Below are positions 47,086 to 59,382 of a stretch of 64,000 bases of DNA, piece after piece. How positions within the stretch are numbered: position 1 is the first letter of the stretch; the number at the start of each line of letters is the position of its first letter. A program made the position numbers and the translations under genes. Below the pieces are notes generated by a model. That model searched no databases. It was not told the origin of the DNA and worked only from the letters and a program-made list of their open reading frames with translations. Where the stretch lies: positions 434,001 to 498,000 of the forward strand of contig KV748235.1 of the NCBI GenBank assembly GCA_001692895.1, read 5' to 3'. The stretch is from Cenococcum geophilum 1.58 (taxonomy: Eukaryota; Ascomycota; Dothideomycetes; Gloniales; Gloniaceae).

Positions 47086-49015
47086 ATGGACCAAGCCAGC
47101 CAAGCGCTAGCACAAGGTATTCCTCATGGCGTACGTAATACATACCGTGCCCTAGCGGACCATCACAATGTCGCTCGTTCTACCCTCCATGATCGCGCAC
47201 ATGGCCAACGCTCGAGAGAACAGAAGGCCCAGAGCCAACAGTATCTCACCCTATATGAAGAGAAAGCCGTCGTGAACTTTTTGTTGCAATGTCCGAATTT
47301 GGGCAACCTGTGCGAATAAAGCATATACCTTCATTAGCCTTCGGCGTCGCTCGCCAGCGATCCACAAACAAGCCACCTAAGCCTCCAGGCAAGAACTGGG
47401 CTCGGGCTTTTAAGAAACGTCATCCAGAACTCAAAGCAAGAAGTATGGCGCTGGACTGGGGCCGTTATAACATCTATGATAAGGTTCTGCACTGGTTTGA
47501 GGTGATTGGAAAAGTACTGCATGACCAGGCCATCTTGCCGGAAAATGTCTATAATATGGACGAGACAGGGGTGGTGTTAAGTATGCTCGGTAGTGTCAAA
47601 GTCCTTGTTAGTAAGGACGACCTCTACGTATCCGATAAAAGCGGCGGATATTGGCTCGTGCACTAACACCAAGGTATACGACTAAAAAAGCTAGTTTAAT
47701 ACGGTTTACACGGATTTTTAATACAGAAATGGACCAAAAGACAATATAGTATATGTATAAATATTATATAAAGCAATTGTATAATATACGTAGAGCAAAT
47801 GGGCAAATAACCTAATATTAGATGTATATAATGTTGGTGTTAGTGCACGAGCCAATATCCGCCGCTTTTATCGGATACGTAGAGGACGACCTACGAAGCT
47901 ATAGAGGCGCGCGTGTGAAGCGCACAGTAGTAACAGCGATCGAGTGTGTCAGCGCCAACGGTAGGTATCTGGATCCAATGATAATCTGGCCAGCCTCGAC
48001 CCATCGAGCCAACTGGACTACATATCCCACCCCTGGATGGCATTATGCGTACTCTAAATCTGGATATACCGACTCTAAGATTAGCTTGGAGTGGCTTAAG
48101 CGTGTATTTGATCCTTAAACTAAAGAACAAGCTAAGCAAAAACCACGGATTCTGATATGCGACGGCTTCGGGACGCACGAGACCCTTAAAATCTTAAAGT
48201 TTTTTTTTGAGAATAATATTTTTCTGTGTCGTCTTCCCTCTTACATATCCTACAAGCTACAGCCTTGCGATATCGCGCTATTTGCCCTACTAAAGGCAGC
48301 CTATCGTGACTAGGTTGAACGACAAGAGCGAGGAGGTGTAGGTACAATCGGCAAGCAACATTTCACCTATCTATACAGCCCTGCAAGGGAAAGGGCTCTT
48401 ACTAAGAAAAATATCCTTGCAGGATAGAAAGCAAGCGGTTTGTATCCCTTTAATCCCGATAAAGTACTTACGAACATCCCAAAACCAGTTACTGAACCAA
48501 CCATTCCAATTCTTAAGACCTGCGAAATTGATCTTTATCCGTAAGGTGAAGTAGTCTAGACGCTAGTGATACCAGAGGCTCTTACATCGCTGCATAACCT
48601 GATTAAACAGGATGCCTATGCGGAGGATGAGAAGAGCAAATAGCGCCTACAGAGGCATATACAGAAGTTTGCCAATGCTGCCTAAATATGCTTTGCCGAA
48701 CGTGCCCTCTAGCGGGAGCAAATTCATTTTCTGAGGAAAGTGAATAACGAAGCTAAAGTTCGCCGATCTACCAAATCACTGGTACTAGGGAAGGCGAAGG
48801 TCATGAGCTATGAGGATCTCGAGGTGGCACGAGCGAAGCGTGTTGCGAAGGACGCAGCTAAAACGAAGGGAAAAAGCAAACGTGGTCCGAAGCCCAAGAG
48901 TGCTGCGCCAGAGGCAGATGCGCTGCAGCCGAAGGCCAAAGTGGCTCGAACGAGTGAGGCACCAGAGCAAGTGAGGGCCTCTGTACAGGTTGCCCCAGTG
49001 GCGCGAATGATATAG
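47086..49015 (+). pseudogene. pogo/Fot1-type DDE transposase, decayed
   Basis: About 553 codons once the inserted MITE (47624-47882) is set aside. It has an N-terminal psq-type helix-turn-helix (YRALADHHNVARSTLHDRA), a CENP-B-like stretch (FGQPVRIKHIPSLAFGVA, KNWARAFKKRHPELKARS), then the catalytic core: VYNMDETGVVLS (first Asp), CDGFGTHET (second), SYKLQPCDIALF (third), and a basic C-terminal tail (RGPKPKS). There is a one-base frame change near 47289. In-frame stops lie at 48116, 48311, 48425, 48542, 48557, 48641, 48683 and 48710, all TAA or TAG and mostly where Gln is expected. It is not active. Fot1-like elements duplicate TA; the ends were not found. Confidence 0.88.
47624..47882. mobile_element. 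Mutator-like MITE with 49-bp inverted repeats
   Basis: A 259-bp element inside the transposase. The left arm (47624-47672) begins CTACGTATCCGATAAAAG and is an exact inverted copy of the right arm (47834-47882). It is flanked by a 10-bp duplication AGGACGACCT (47614-47623, 47883-47892). Removing the element with one duplication restores VSKDDLRSYRGARVKRT in the transposase. The 160-bp core is AT-rich with no open frame. Long terminal repeats with a 9-11 bp duplication point to the Mutator superfamily. Confidence 0.88.
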
Positions 49016-49139
49016 GCTGTAGAGATAAGATTGCCCATGGGTGTCGCTGTACTCCTGTTTCTCCTGTGGTTGCAGACATTCCATTTCGAGTTCAATGAGC
49101 CGAATTGAACACATGGTCCTTGGGCATCGTTGTACCGCC

Positions 49140-49610
49140 CTAGCCTTTACAATGACCGTGTTTACATCCTTCACAAAGATCACTTTTGTGTGGAGCTCTG
49201 CTCTAGCCTGAGTATTGCGGCGTCTCCACCTGCACTCCAGACCACTTTTTAAGACGATACGCAACTCTTTGTGCATATGAATCATCCAACTTCGGTTTGC
49301 TAAGCTTATTGCAAGACTCGCAGCGTTGATGGTATACTCTTGCGTTGTACTCTGCCCCAGCATACATGCGTATGGTAATGGCTATCAGCTTGCTTGACCA
49401 TCCACGGACTGGACAACTACGATTGTGGCATGTAAATCGGCCCATAATATTAGTGTCGTACTCCTCCTCGCAATCGCTGTCGTCATCTCTGTGGAAATCG
49501 AAGAAGAGATCGTGCTCTTCAAGCAAATCAGACACTGCATTATGGTATGACGGGTACATAGACCAAGGCTTGGGTGGCTTTCGAGAGGGCTTTGTCCTTT
49601 TGCTAGGCAT
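49140..49610 (-). pseudogene. 3CxxC-type zinc-finger protein with a premature stop
   Basis: ATG at 49610. The product resembles fungal zf-3CxxC domain proteins: MGRFTCHNRSC, RGWSSKLIAITIRMY, YNARVYHQRCESCNKL and AQRVAYRLKKWSGV. The frame meets TAG at 49203-49205, but the same frame then continues SRAPHKSDLCEGCKHGHCKG to a second TAG at 49140-49142, which is the expected last CxxC block. The early stop therefore removes a conserved zinc-binding pair, and CAG-to-TAG (CpA to TpA) would explain it. A truncated 135-residue protein could still be made, but it would lack the last Cys block. The domain's function is unknown in fungi. Confidence 0.75.
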
Positions 49611-50011
49611 AGTGAAAATTGGCTGAAGCTTGTTGCTTGGGAGAGAGTGTCGAGAGTATGTTGGTTAAAACTGGGGAAGTCTCGCTAATTTGAGAAGATA
49701 AAGGATTGGAAGATCTTCATCACGAGACTTTAGCCTGCATCACAGGTGGATGTGTGCCAATTGGGTATTGGGTAATTGTAAAATCGCGTAGTTACACAGC
49801 ATAAATGTAGCCGCCATGTAGGAGTTCCACTCGTGGATAACGAATAAAGTGAATCATTGACGCACCAATTCCTTGTGAGTGCATGATCTCTCTCTCTAGT
49901 GCTCATTCTCAAAACCGAGTTGAACTAAGTCGATGATACTCCTGGTGAAATGAGCATCACACGACCATTAGTCGCACCAACTTCTCGCCCTAGCTTTCTT
50001 CGACAGTTTCT
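49611..50011. other. Intergenic region between divergent genes
   Basis: Shared upstream region of the zinc-finger gene (-) and the APH-family gene (+). No further gene is seen. Confidence 0.6.
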
Positions 50012-50920
50012 ATGATGACCTCTTTCAACCTACCATACTTCGCTGATGAAGCAAGCCTTCCTGCTATATTGCCCACGGTGGAAGAGATCGAATCTGCGAC
50101 GGAAATCCTCAATGAGCGCATGTCGGCGGCGTCGGGCAGAGTCGTCGGAGTTGGCGATCACTTTATTGTCAAATATGGTGCCTTTGTCAATTTACAAGAG
50201 GGAGAGACAATGCTCTTCCTAAAACAGTCAACGACTGTTCCGGTACCTCGCATCTATGCGTTATACCAGAGGCCCGGACCCGACAAGCATACCTACAGCT
50301 ACATCGTCATGGAGCGCATCAGAGGTCCAACCCTAGCTTCCGTTTGGTCAAAGATGGGTCAAGCGGCAAAAGAGGCAGTGTCTTCGAATCTCCGCCTTGT
50401 TTTCGGAGAGATGCGGAAGTTGAAGTCACCGGGAGGATACTGCAGCTTTGGTCATCGCGGATTGCTGGATGGGCTTTTCGAGTCGGAGGATCACTCAAAG
50501 CCATTTAACGGGCCATTTGATACCGAGTCGGACCTGAATGAAGCTATGGTCGCCAGATATGTCAAGGAAGGCCTTTCCATATACAAGGCAGAGCACTTCT
50601 CGCGCGCCTTCGGGGATGTCTTCCAGAACCACGCCCCAGTTTTCACGCATGCAGATTTCCAGCGGAAGAATATCATGTTCCGTAATCCCCTGACGACAAC
50701 AGAAAACAGCCAAGTCCAGTGGGACACAACGGACCTAGAGCTCGTGATCATCGACTGGGAGTTCTCTGGGTGGTATCCTAGCTACTGGGAGTATTCAAGA
50801 GCACTGTTTGGGTGCGGAGCATGGAGGGATGACTGGAGCTACTGGATCGAGCGAACGCTGGAGCCGTTTCGATCCGAATATGCCTGGGTACTACTATTTC
50901 TCACAGAACTATTTTCGTAA
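50012..50920 (+). CDS. Aminoglycoside phosphotransferase (APH)-family kinase
   Basis: A single-exon protein of 302 residues. It has the APH/choline-kinase fold signatures: a lysine-containing strand FIVKYG (K54), IVMERIRG (hinge, about 98-105), the catalytic loop HADFQRKN (H213, D215, N220), and the metal-binding block IIDWEFSGWYPSYWE (D248). The catalytic residues are all present. In filamentous fungi this family is large and mostly uncharacterised. The substrate is unknown, and antibiotic phosphorylation should not be assumed. The start is the first of two adjacent ATG codons. The gene is intact although it lies 1 kb from decayed repeats. Confidence 0.88.
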   Translation: MMTSFNLPYFADEASLPAILPTVEEIESATEILNERMSAASGRVVGVGDHFIVKYGAFVNLQEGETMLFLKQSTTVPVPRIYALYQRPGPDKHTYSYIVMERIRGPTLASVWSKMGQAAKEAVSSNLRLVFGEMRKLKSPGGYCSFGHRGLLDGLFESEDHSKPFNGPFDTESDLNEAMVARYVKEGLSIYKAEHFSRAFGDVFQNHAPVFTHADFQRKNIMFRNPLTTTENSQVQWDTTDLELVIIDWEFSGWYPSYWEYSRALFGCGAWRDDWSYWIERTLEPFRSEYAWVLLFLTELFS

Positions 50921-51823
50921 AAGCATGTTCAATTTTGACATCTTGCAGTTATATGCGTTCTGGTCTCCTTATGTATGAACCGATGCAGTGGACACATCCT
51001 GAGCTGGAGATTAACAACTCAACATGTTCTACTAGGTCCTCTCAGTTGGTGGGATTGGTATTCATGCGCCCCAACCTACGAGCTGGTCTCATCGAGCGTG
51101 AGACTACATACGGCAGCATTTTCGCCACTGCATGCCACTGCATGCCACTGCATGCCACGATGGAATGGCCTGGAGAGGAATTACCACCGGGAATATTATT
51201 GGGGTGGAGGGATTGATGGATCAAGGTGCATACTGTCAGACGCTGAGCAGGCTGATGGAAATGATACATATGATGCTCTATGAGGAAGAAGCTCAGGGGC
51301 TCGAGGGCCCCGAGAAGGTATCTACACGATGGCCCGCGGGCTGTCACGTGACACGTCGCTGAGCTCAAAGAGACTGCCCAAGTACCCCCCTACCAACACA
51401 TACTGCATCCGTTCTGGCGCGAAATATTTGAACAAGATCTGAAACAAAAAGAAGTACGTGTCTAAGGATGCTTGCTCCTTATCTATGCTTTGCAATGAAA
51501 ATATCCTGGAAATAATATTGACGAGCAGTGAAAGGATCTAGGGGTTATAGGCTCAGTACAACTTTACCTTGCTTAAATTCTCATGCAGCAGTATTCTGTT
51601 ATCTTGCTGTAGCCTTACGTTCTCCTCCTGCTTATATTTTGTTGCTCCGTCTTTGCTTTTATAAGCTTCCTCTCCCTCTATCTTGTTCTGGGATTTTGGG
51701 TGTTTTTTAGTATTGCAAGGCACTTAAGAGATTTTTACTAGCTACTAGGGACAGGTTTCTTAGAGAAATCCACTTTTAAGGATAGTACCACATAGCGGGA
51801 GTAAGTGCCAACACTGACTTTTA
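50921..51823. other. Gene-free stretch with a short tandem repeat
   Basis: Three and a half copies of the 10-mer GCCACTGCAT at about 51124-51158. Overlapping short open frames at 50935-51368 have no recognisable domain and arise partly from this repeat. Nothing else was recognised. Confidence 0.5.
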
Positions 51824-52390
51824 ATGTATCATACGCGTAGTTTTAATTCTGGTGTTCCGCACGTACCATGCTTTGACGGTTATACGGGAAAGATGAACCA
51901 GTCTACGACAACAATGCTTATACAACTTCTAGAATCTATCATAGCAGCACGCTCAAGATGTTCAGCCACTATACTGCTTAGCCGAACGGGGCTGGGACTC
52001 GCCCTGAGTATGATGACTGGTAACAAAAGATCCTACGTGCAAGGACTCGCTGCACTCAAGAATGCTGAAGATTAGACAAAGAAGATGAGGGACACCGTAA
52101 TTGTGCGCGCGAACGAGATGGCAGGTCGAACAACCGCAGACGACGAAGAGGAAGAGGAGGAGGAAACGGACGAAGAGGCTGAACCGCCAAGCACAACGCC
52201 AAGCCTCGCCCACAGAACTAAACCAACCCTTAGCTCACTGACTGACAATGAAGATTCCGGAAGCGATACTTCGATAGACGAACTGCAGGGGGATTATACC
52301 AATCCCTATCCACTAGCAAAGCGCTCTTCATCAAATTCGTATTGCTCCCCTCTAGGAAAACGCAAGACTAGCAGTCGACGAACTGGCTGA
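51824..52390 (+). pseudogene. Decayed acidic ORF of unknown function
   Basis: One frame is open from 51824 to 52390 except for a TAG at 52073-52075. Before the stop it reads QSTTTMLIQLLESIIAARSR and YVQGLAALKNAED. After it come a Glu-rich run (DDEEEEEEETDEEAEP) and a Ser-rich basic end (KRSSSNSYCSPLGKRK). CAG or GAG to TAG would explain the break. I do not recognise a family. It could be a fragment of a larger gene or a chance frame; the acidic run could also be low-complexity noise. Confidence 0.35.
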
Positions 52391-53030
52391 GTGGGCAGTG
52401 ATCGCGGGTAAATGGCACGGACCATTTCTTTCCGAGGCTGGACTGTTATGAAGACTCAGAGACGTGAGCAGGGAAAGTATAAGGGAACAGCGGCCCATAA
52501 GACATGGGTGGGGAAGGAGCCTACTTGCAAATAGAATATAGCCAGCAGCATTAGAAAACCAATACAACAACTTTCTACTCACTGACAACCGTCCCACACG
52601 GTCTGTACGACCTCCCATGACACCTAACTAGGGAAACAGGGATGTTGAGCTATTCAGTAAGACAAGTATAGTTAATTATTAAGGCAATCCCTCTTATGTT
52701 TTTGTCACCTGGTGTTAAGCCGGGACCTCTTGGGATTGAAAGGGCCTATACCAATGCGAGCAAACTTGTCATGCTTTCTTACCAACAACTATGCGGGCAA
52801 GAACTACTGTCAACATAATGTGAAATAGGAAGCGAATATATACTTTTCGTCAACGATAACTTATGTTGGCTTAGGCATCTCCATTATGCAGTCAACAGTC
52901 ACTAACTCCAATCGCAATGCAATGTACTCAGTCCATGCAAGTCTATTTCAAACCCCATTCCCATCTAGTCCAATGCATTATTCCTGCAGCATAAGCTCTC
53001 CTTCCGGGCTCGGCCTCCCCCACCCATAGC
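52391..53030. other. Intergenic region
   Basis: Downstream flank of the GPI-anchored protein gene. No gene or repeat was recognised. Confidence 0.5.
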
Positions 53031-53651
53031 TTATAGCACAGCCAGTCCAGCAGCAACAACGCCAACTGCAAGTCCGAACATCCCCTTTCCAGCAGCCAAA
53101 GCAGTTGCCGCACCAGTGAAGTGGGATGTTGTGGATGGAAGAGTAGCAGTGGCTGTCAAGTTGTTACCAACACCGGATCCTGTAGCCGAGATGCTGCCGG
53201 TCCCAACGACGGTGGAATGTCCAGGAGCAGTGGTGATGGTTGCGAAAGAGACGGCCGAAGAGACAGCACCATCGCCCGAACTCTCAATAGTAATGCCGGG
53301 GAGGGCAGAAGATGAAACGGTAGCAGCAGAGGTAATGGCCATGGTTGTTCCCGCAGCGACTGAACTTGCTATCGCGGTGGACACAGCGGTATTCGGGCTA
53401 TAGCCGGACAAGTAGCTTGGCTCGTAGCTCGCAGTGCCAGAGTAGAGCGGGCAACCGGGGACAGTCGTCTTGGGAGGAGCCCTCCCGCCGCCGCAGTCGA
53501 GGAACTCGCAGATCTCGCCTGTGCCAGGCACATAATAGATCATGGAGGCCCCGCCAAAAGCGACGGTTTCAGAGGACGTGCAGCCACTCAGGTCGGTGCG
53601 GGCCAGGGCAGTAACAGCGAAGGTAAGGAGGGTGAGGATATTTGAATACAT
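53031..53651 (-). CDS. Small secreted GPI-anchored cell-surface protein
   Basis: A protein of 206 residues if the start is the ATG at 53651, chosen because it puts a signal peptide at the N-terminus (MYSNILTLLTFAVTALARTD). An in-frame ATG at 53714 would add 21 residues ahead of the signal. The mature N-terminal part has Cys residues in GCTSSE, CEFLDCGGG and PGCPLYSG, a small disulfide-type domain. Then follows a long Ser/Thr/Ala-rich stretch likely to be O-glycosylated, and a hydrophobic tail after small residues (GMFGLAVGVVAAGLAVL) that fits GPI attachment. It probably sits in the plasma membrane or wall. I do not recognise a named family. Confidence 0.75.
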   Translation of the reverse strand: MYSNILTLLTFAVTALARTDLSGCTSSETVAFGGASMIYYVPGTGEICEFLDCGGGRAPPKTTVPGCPLYSGTASYEPSYLSGYSPNTAVSTAIASSVAAGTTMAITSAATVSSSALPGITIESSGDGAVSSAVSFATITTAPGHSTVVGTGSISATGSGVGNNLTATATLPSTTSHFTGAATALAAGKGMFGLAVGVVAAGLAVL

Positions 53652-54689
53652 TATTCCAGTTGAGTAGGTTTTAGGCAAGATTGCTATTAGAACAGAGGAG
53701 TGTGTTTTTGGCAAGATGATATTCTCTTCGGGCTGTTTGAACGAGTGATAGCAGATATCCCGCGGATAACAGGAAGGGAATATAAATTAATAAGCTTCGT
53801 CTGAACGAGTGACTAAAGGATGAAGAGGAGGAGAGGAGAGGATGAGAGCGCTTTATACGAAGAGTATAAAATGAGTAAGCAATGATTTACTGCAGGCTGC
53901 AGTTCTTGAATTTGCCCGTTATGGTTACATCGCTAGCTTGCGCTAGTCACGGGAGGCTGGGAATAGATTTAAGGGGGAGGCGAGTTTTGTAAGCACCAAG
54001 ATCTCGGGGCTCGCTGCCGAGACTTTTCATTGGGAACAAGGAGAATTAGTATAAAAGGCCGTTCAAATAAATCGCGACGACTTTTCACATATGCCTATAG
54101 TGATCATAAATCTCGAAGATCTTTCCTAAGCATCTGAATAAGGCTAAGTTCGAGCTTCTCACTACCCCTGCATGCCGAGGACCTTTGCTACTCCCGAAGT
54201 ACTCGTCTTGAGACAGTCTACTGAACTCCTTATGTAGATCTTGAAATGAGTTATTTTGGTCCAATTCGCTTTATGATAAGTACCGTGGTGGATTTTCTTA
54301 TTCTCAACTACTCCTACATGCGGCTCTCCGGTACATATATCAAAACCTAACATCAATAATGAACAGATTCGCCCTCCTTTCCACATGAAGCCGATACTCT
54401 GTGCCTAAGATAACCCGAGCAAACTATTTGTAGAGCGACATGCACATCTCTTCTAAAGAGGTAAAACTATCAGCAAATATATAAACAGGGTCTTTATCTA
54501 TATCATAGCCGTGTCGGCAGGCATCATATGGAGGGGTTGAACCTCTTTCCGCGTTACTCATTTCGCGTAAGAATATACACATAAGCGTTCTTTCAAGCAT
54601 ATGCCGAAAACCAATGCGTCCCTTAATTCCATGTCATCTGAACGCTCATTCGCCTCATCTTCAACAAAAGCTCCTTGGTCAGCTTTTTC
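53652..54689. other. Upstream region of the GPI protein gene and 3' flank of MET2
   Basis: Contains the presumed promoter of the minus-strand GPI protein gene, with a GA-rich stretch at 53820-53850. The small open frame at 54162-54386 (-) has no recognisable domain. Nothing else was seen. Confidence 0.5.
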
Positions 54690-56389
54690 TTACCAAGCTG
54701 TTATATCCTCAACTTCGGCTTCCCCAAAAGTGCTATTCTTTTTAATTCCCATCCCATCATCCCCATCATCTCCTACGGCGTCATCTAACTTCGGACTGCG
54801 CGACATAATGTCCGGTAGCGTTTCATTCAAGAATCCAAGGAGATGCTTGTTGACTTGCTCAAATTCTAATAAGAAAGCATCATGGCCCTCCGGCGAGTCA
54901 ATGGTTTTTAATGTAGCATTGGGAACATGTATAGCAAGCTCTTGTTGCTCGGCGAAGGTAAAAAGACCGTCCGATTGGATACCAAGGATGAGGGTCGGTT
55001 GCTCAATCAGTGATAATGCGTGGTGGAGGGCAGTGGCGGGGTCAATACCCTCAGAGTCGCTCGAATCCGGGCAACGATTTCGGGAAAGGTCATGAGTGTC
55101 AAGTTTGCGTGTTATAGCGATGTAACAATTTGCATCGAAGCGCTTTATGAATTTCTCGCCTTGGTAACGTAGATAGGATTGTGCAGAGAAATATGTAGGA
55201 GTGCGCCTCTTTGAAGGCTCTATAGAGCTGCTACTTTCGCTTGCGATTCGGTTTCCCGAAACCGAAGACGTGGGTAGCGAAGGCGACGAAGATGGATTGT
55301 GAAACTCAAGGTCGGAGTGAGTAGATGAAGCCTGTGCAGAGATGGCAGGCAGGTTTGAGGAGCTATTCGTTCGTGAATCGCGAGGAGACCGCGCGTTTTT
55401 ATGACCCTCATTGTGGATGGCCCAGTGCTCATGGGAGGGTGTAGATGGTCTTTGAACGCCGTTTATGTTCCGACACTTTGAAGGGTTGGGAGTATTTCGT
55501 CCGAACCTCGATTCAAATGAATCGCGGCTCCGGTATGTCAAAAGTGCTGACATGCGCGCGGCTCCGAGGCCTGTTGAGGGAGGGTCTTGGAAGGTGTAGT
55601 ATCCGTCATCGTATTTCGGGTCACTGTAAATGCTCTGCCTTTGTGCCTCTCCCCAGCTTATCCCCCATGCACTGTATCGGGCTGATGTTGCAATGGGAAT
55701 TATGCTCCTTACATAGTCTTTCCCAAAGTATGCAAATTCGAGCACAAGCATACCACCCATAGAGCCTCCGATGACTGCAGCGACCTGTCGTACACCTAAG
55801 TCATCCAGGATGAGTTTAAAGATGCTACTACCATTAACGCTATGCCAATTCGCCCTTTACCGTTTTCACTTACTTCACGTCATCTCGTACAGTTATCAGC
55901 GGAAATTCTGGTCCATATAATCCCTTTTCTACATCTCCGTCTTTGCTGGTAACGGGACTCGCGCTGCCATACGGACTTCCGAGACTATTGATGCACACGA
56001 TGAAGAATCTTGAGGTATCGAACGCCTTCCCTGACCCCCCTAGAAGAGGTCCCCACCAGTCTCCCACATCTGCACTTCCAGTGAGAGCATGGCAGATGAC
56101 CATGGCATTGTCTCCCTTTGACGAGAGAGAGCCGAAGGTCTTGTACGCGACGGGGACGTTGTGAAGAACAACACCCGATTCGAGGGTAAAATGAGGAATA
56201 ACGGCAATCGATTGGTCTGGTATAAAGCCAGCAAAAGGGTTCTCTGGCTGCGAATTCAGTCTTCCTATACAACTGTTAGCAGATATTAGTGGCGGAGTCA
56301 TACAAAAAAAAGTTTCATAGCGTACTATATTTATGAGTTTCACTAGGAGGGTTGTTCGTGGAGGAGTCGTTCATAATTCCAGGCGTCAT
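54690..56389 (-). CDS. MET2: Homoserine O-acetyltransferase
   Basis: Transfers acetyl from acetyl-CoA to homoserine, the committed step of fungal methionine synthesis. Three exons: 56389-56326, 56264-55874 and 55824-54690, giving 529 residues (524 from the second ATG at 56374). Introns are GTACGC...TATAG (branch CTAAC) and GTAAGT...GTAG; both phases fit. Motifs of the alpha/beta-hydrolase MetX fold: NPFAGFIPDQSIAVIPHFTL, CHALTGSADVGDWWGPLLG, the nucleophile elbow GGSMGGM (Ser), the acid in LGIQSDGLF (Asp) and the base in EGHDAFLLE (His). A Ser-rich insert of about 110 residues lies between TYRSRDSFESRFG and YFSAQSYLRYQG, as in other filamentous fungi. The exon 1 assignment is inference from splice signals. 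Confidence 0.9.
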
Positions 56390-58499
56390 GAGTGTGGTAA
56401 ATCATAAGAGTAGTGCTTTGAACGATGGGAAGGAGCAATTCCATGTTTCGCATTCCTCGGAATGACAGCAGCTTTTTTGGGCTCCCAAGCCCACTGCGGC
56501 GAATGACGTGCTAGCGATGGATAAACGGTTAATGCGACACCCGAAGCCTATTACGGCAAGCTGTAGCGCGCAATCACCGACATTGCTGGGGAGGCCTGGA
56601 GAACTCTCGAATAATGAGCGCGAAGATCTCACTTACTCGTGTTCATTGCAATCTGCCGGGCAGTGGCGGCACCATGATTTTATAACTGTCTCCAGCTCTC
56701 CTAGATTTAATAGGCCAGAGTTTTTCATGTATCCGCACGCCTGCCAGTGATAATGAGATCACACGAGATGACATCCTGGGTACGTTTTAGGAGAGTCGGT
56801 TTCCGTCTTTGATAAAACAAGATTGTTAATGGTTATTATCACGCTACATCCATGGATGCATAACCAAGAGCAGTGATCTTCAAAGTCCTCTAGAACTGTC
56901 GCACAGGACGATCAAGGATGAGAACTCTGGTTTATTGCAAGAGGCTCAGAGCCTCATTAAATATACGAAGTTGGAGGAGCTCCATATTCAAAAGTTATCA
57001 GATTTATCGAACAACAACCTCATATTCAGATTTGAGCTCCATATTGAATATGAAGTTGCGACCGAACGGCCCTTAAAAAATTCCTCGGAGAATTGCTTTA
57101 ATACAAAAAATTACCTAGGTAGTATTAATAAGATCCTTGGCACCAAAACTGAACTGATACAATAGTTCCACCCTTTGCGCTAACAAATTTTGGGAAAGTT
57201 TTTAAGATTCATGGGTTCATGTGTAATGCAATTACCCCCCGCACCACTCAATCCCTTTAGAGAAGGTCACTCGACCCACACTATCTTCGATGGATTAAAG
57301 TATCAATGCCCCATAAAGCATTTGGTATGGTCTAGTTTTGTCTTTGAGTGGCAGTTGCAAAGAATGGTGCTCCACCACGTGGACTACAAAGACACGAATG
57401 AAATAGCACCGTTGGCGTTAGCTTTGAGAATGGCTCAATCACGTAGAGCTCGAGGTAGTAGAACTGCACCTACTCGTTGCGATACATGTCAAGTGTGATG
57501 AGGTCGACGACAGAAGCCTATACACATCTCAATGAACGATAGTTACCTGCCAATCAGGGATGATGGCTAGAATAATTAGAAGAATATATTTTAGAAGGGT
57601 TTGAAATCATAGCAAAAACCCCGGCTAGGTGCGGAGAGTGGTAGGGAAGGCTACTCCGGTTGAAAGGTGGCCCTACTATATTAATTGGCAGCATTGCAGA
57701 TGTCGAGCAGTTCTGGAGAACACCAGCTCTGTGCGGAGCCGAAAATGGGGGAATCGTTTCATGAACAGCTATGCGATGCGGGATAGATCAACATGTCTAG
57801 TGGATCAGGTAAATAGTACGCCTCCCGGTGACGAATCATCATACCCTCATACGGGAAAATATGAAAGTGAAGTTCTGTGGTTGTGAAGCAGGATGCCAAG
57901 ACTTGCGCTTTTAGTGACCTACCCAAATCCAGACTGAGGCCGCGCTGGACCACCATCAATCACCAGAGCTTCGCCTCATCTCAGCTGCTGCTCTTCCTTC
58001 CCTTTGATAGTAGTCCTCCCCTTCACCGAACCTGTCAAATAGATTCCCGCGTCTTGCCCTCCTTTCCTCCGCCGATCTATCTCTCGCTCCTATTGTTCTC
58101 CTCGTCTCCCGGTTTGAAACCTCACGCACGGAGCCACCTTACGTTTCGCGTTTCAAGAACAGACCAGTCCGCGTTGCACGCGCCTCTAGTGGTCCTGAGT
58201 AGGAGTCTGAGGTATGATGATTCTTTGGTGTGGTCTAGTAAGTTTTTTAATGTGCGATGCTGATTTATCCGGTTACTAGGCTCCTTTCTTTCATTTCACC
58301 TCTCGTTTGGATACATCCAAGTCTCTAATCGTCCAAATCTTCTTCACACTACCTTTCGGAGCTATTGACGCGATTCTATATTTGTTAGCGGCTATATTCA
58401 TTATTATAGGCACCCGTTACACATATCGGCTGCTCTCATCACCGCTTCCGAATATCTTCCCTCGACCGAACTTAATAACCGTACCTTCGTCCAATAATC
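56390..58499. other. Divergent intergenic region between MET2 and CDC42
   Basis: Carries the promoters of MET2 (-) and CDC42 (+). Pyrimidine-rich stretches at about 57985-58115 and 58275-58330, followed by an A-poor leader, are typical of a highly expressed fungal gene. Short open frames at 56935-57165, 57190-57498 and 57877-58263 show no domain. A sharp AT-rich island spans about 56930-57200. Confidence 0.5.

Positions 58500-59382
<883 letters not shown>

Noticed and set aside
51124..51158. 10-bp tandem repeat as a CRISPR-like array
   Set aside because: Only about three and a half direct copies with no spacers, in a eukaryotic genome. It is a simple minisatellite.
50935..51368. Overlapping small open frames after the APH gene
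   Set aside because: They exist in several frames on both strands, partly because of the 10-bp tandem repeat, and none shows a domain.
54601..55762. Plus-strand open frames opposite MET2
   Set aside because: They are antisense to conserved MET2 coding sequence and show no domain of their own.
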